NCBI GenBank assembly: GCA_937922955.1
Contig: CALAKO010000078.1
Location: forward strand, 1-14,203
DNA from: an uncultured Peptococcaceae bacterium
GTDB taxonomy: Bacteria; Bacillota; Peptococcia; Peptococcales; Peptococcaceae
Direction of reading: 5' to 3'
DNA length: 14,203 nucleotides
In this document: positions 14,064 through 14,203 of the stretch, piece by piece
Layout of the letters: each line of letters begins with the position of its first letter
How positions within the stretch are numbered: the first letter of the stretch is position 1
Program-made: the position numbers and the translations under genes
Notes under the pieces: model-generated
The model's database searches: none
The model's input: the letters and a program-made list of their open reading frames with translations, nothing else
Told to the model about the DNA's origin: nothing

Positions 14064-14203
14064 ACGTCCACTTCCATTCTTTAATAGTATTAGAATAATG
14101 AGTGCTACGATTGCCACGAACGACGATAAGCAACTTCTTATAGATAAGTCCGTCTTATTTTCTTTATAAATTAATATTGCAAAACAAGCACAAAACCATT
14201 TGC

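Noticed and set aside
14100..14108. Half of a CIRCE-like sequence (GAGTGCTAC) upstream of the ABC operon
   Set aside because: Only one half-site with a mismatch; the other arm at the required 9-nt distance is absent.
14064..14117. N-terminal hydrophobic extension of the proximal ATPase from GTG 14117
   Set aside because: No ribosome binding site before the GTG, and a membrane-like tail is not expected on this ATPase family; ATG 14063 has a suitable GGAAGTGG site.

Overview
The window looks like chromosomal DNA of a Bacillota (Firmicutes) bacterium, probably an anaerobe. The evidence is strong AGGAGG-type ribosome binding sites before nearly every gene, textbook -35/-10 promoters, compact U-tailed hairpin terminators, an exact CIRCE heat-shock operator and a Gly-rich lipoprotein. 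I cannot name the genus; a Negativicutes or Clostridia member is a guess. No transposase, integrase, CRISPR array, tRNA or intact rRNA is visible.

Layout. 1-152 (-): 5' end of a metallophosphoesterase that starts with TTG, diverging from 364-2341 (+), an operon of uppP (undecaprenyl-diphosphate phosphatase) and an M20 amidohydrolase. A bidirectional terminator separates this from a SAM methyltransferase (-, 2397-3080). That gene has back-to-back promoters with a MATE efflux gene (+, 3239-4582). The gap 4623-4800 holds no gene but contains a stretch resembling the 3' part of 5S rRNA on the minus strand. htpG (+, 4882-6777) follows, with a consensus promoter overlapped downstream by CIRCE. Next are a membrane-anchored XRE regulator (+, 7004-7840), a shared terminator, and a minus-strand pair: a zinc-dependent phospholipase C-like protein and an AlkD-like DNA glycosylase, joined by an ATGA stop/start overlap.

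9461-14063 (-) is one ABC importer operon of the nitrate/sulfonate/taurine type, transcribed as ATPase, lipoprotein binding protein, permease, permease, ATPase, then a 45-residue one-helix membrane protein and a terminator. A hairpin after the binding-protein gene may set its expression apart from the permeases.

The most interesting point is the pairing of the two ATPases. The distal one has a normal LSGG signature but Ser in place of the switch His; the proximal one keeps that His but has ISSSM instead of LSGGQ. In a heterodimer both defects fall in the same nucleotide site, leaving one canonical and one degenerate site. With two different permeases, this suggests an asymmetric importer in a family usually built from identical halves. 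The tiny membrane protein at the end of its operon may be an unrecognised part of the same system.
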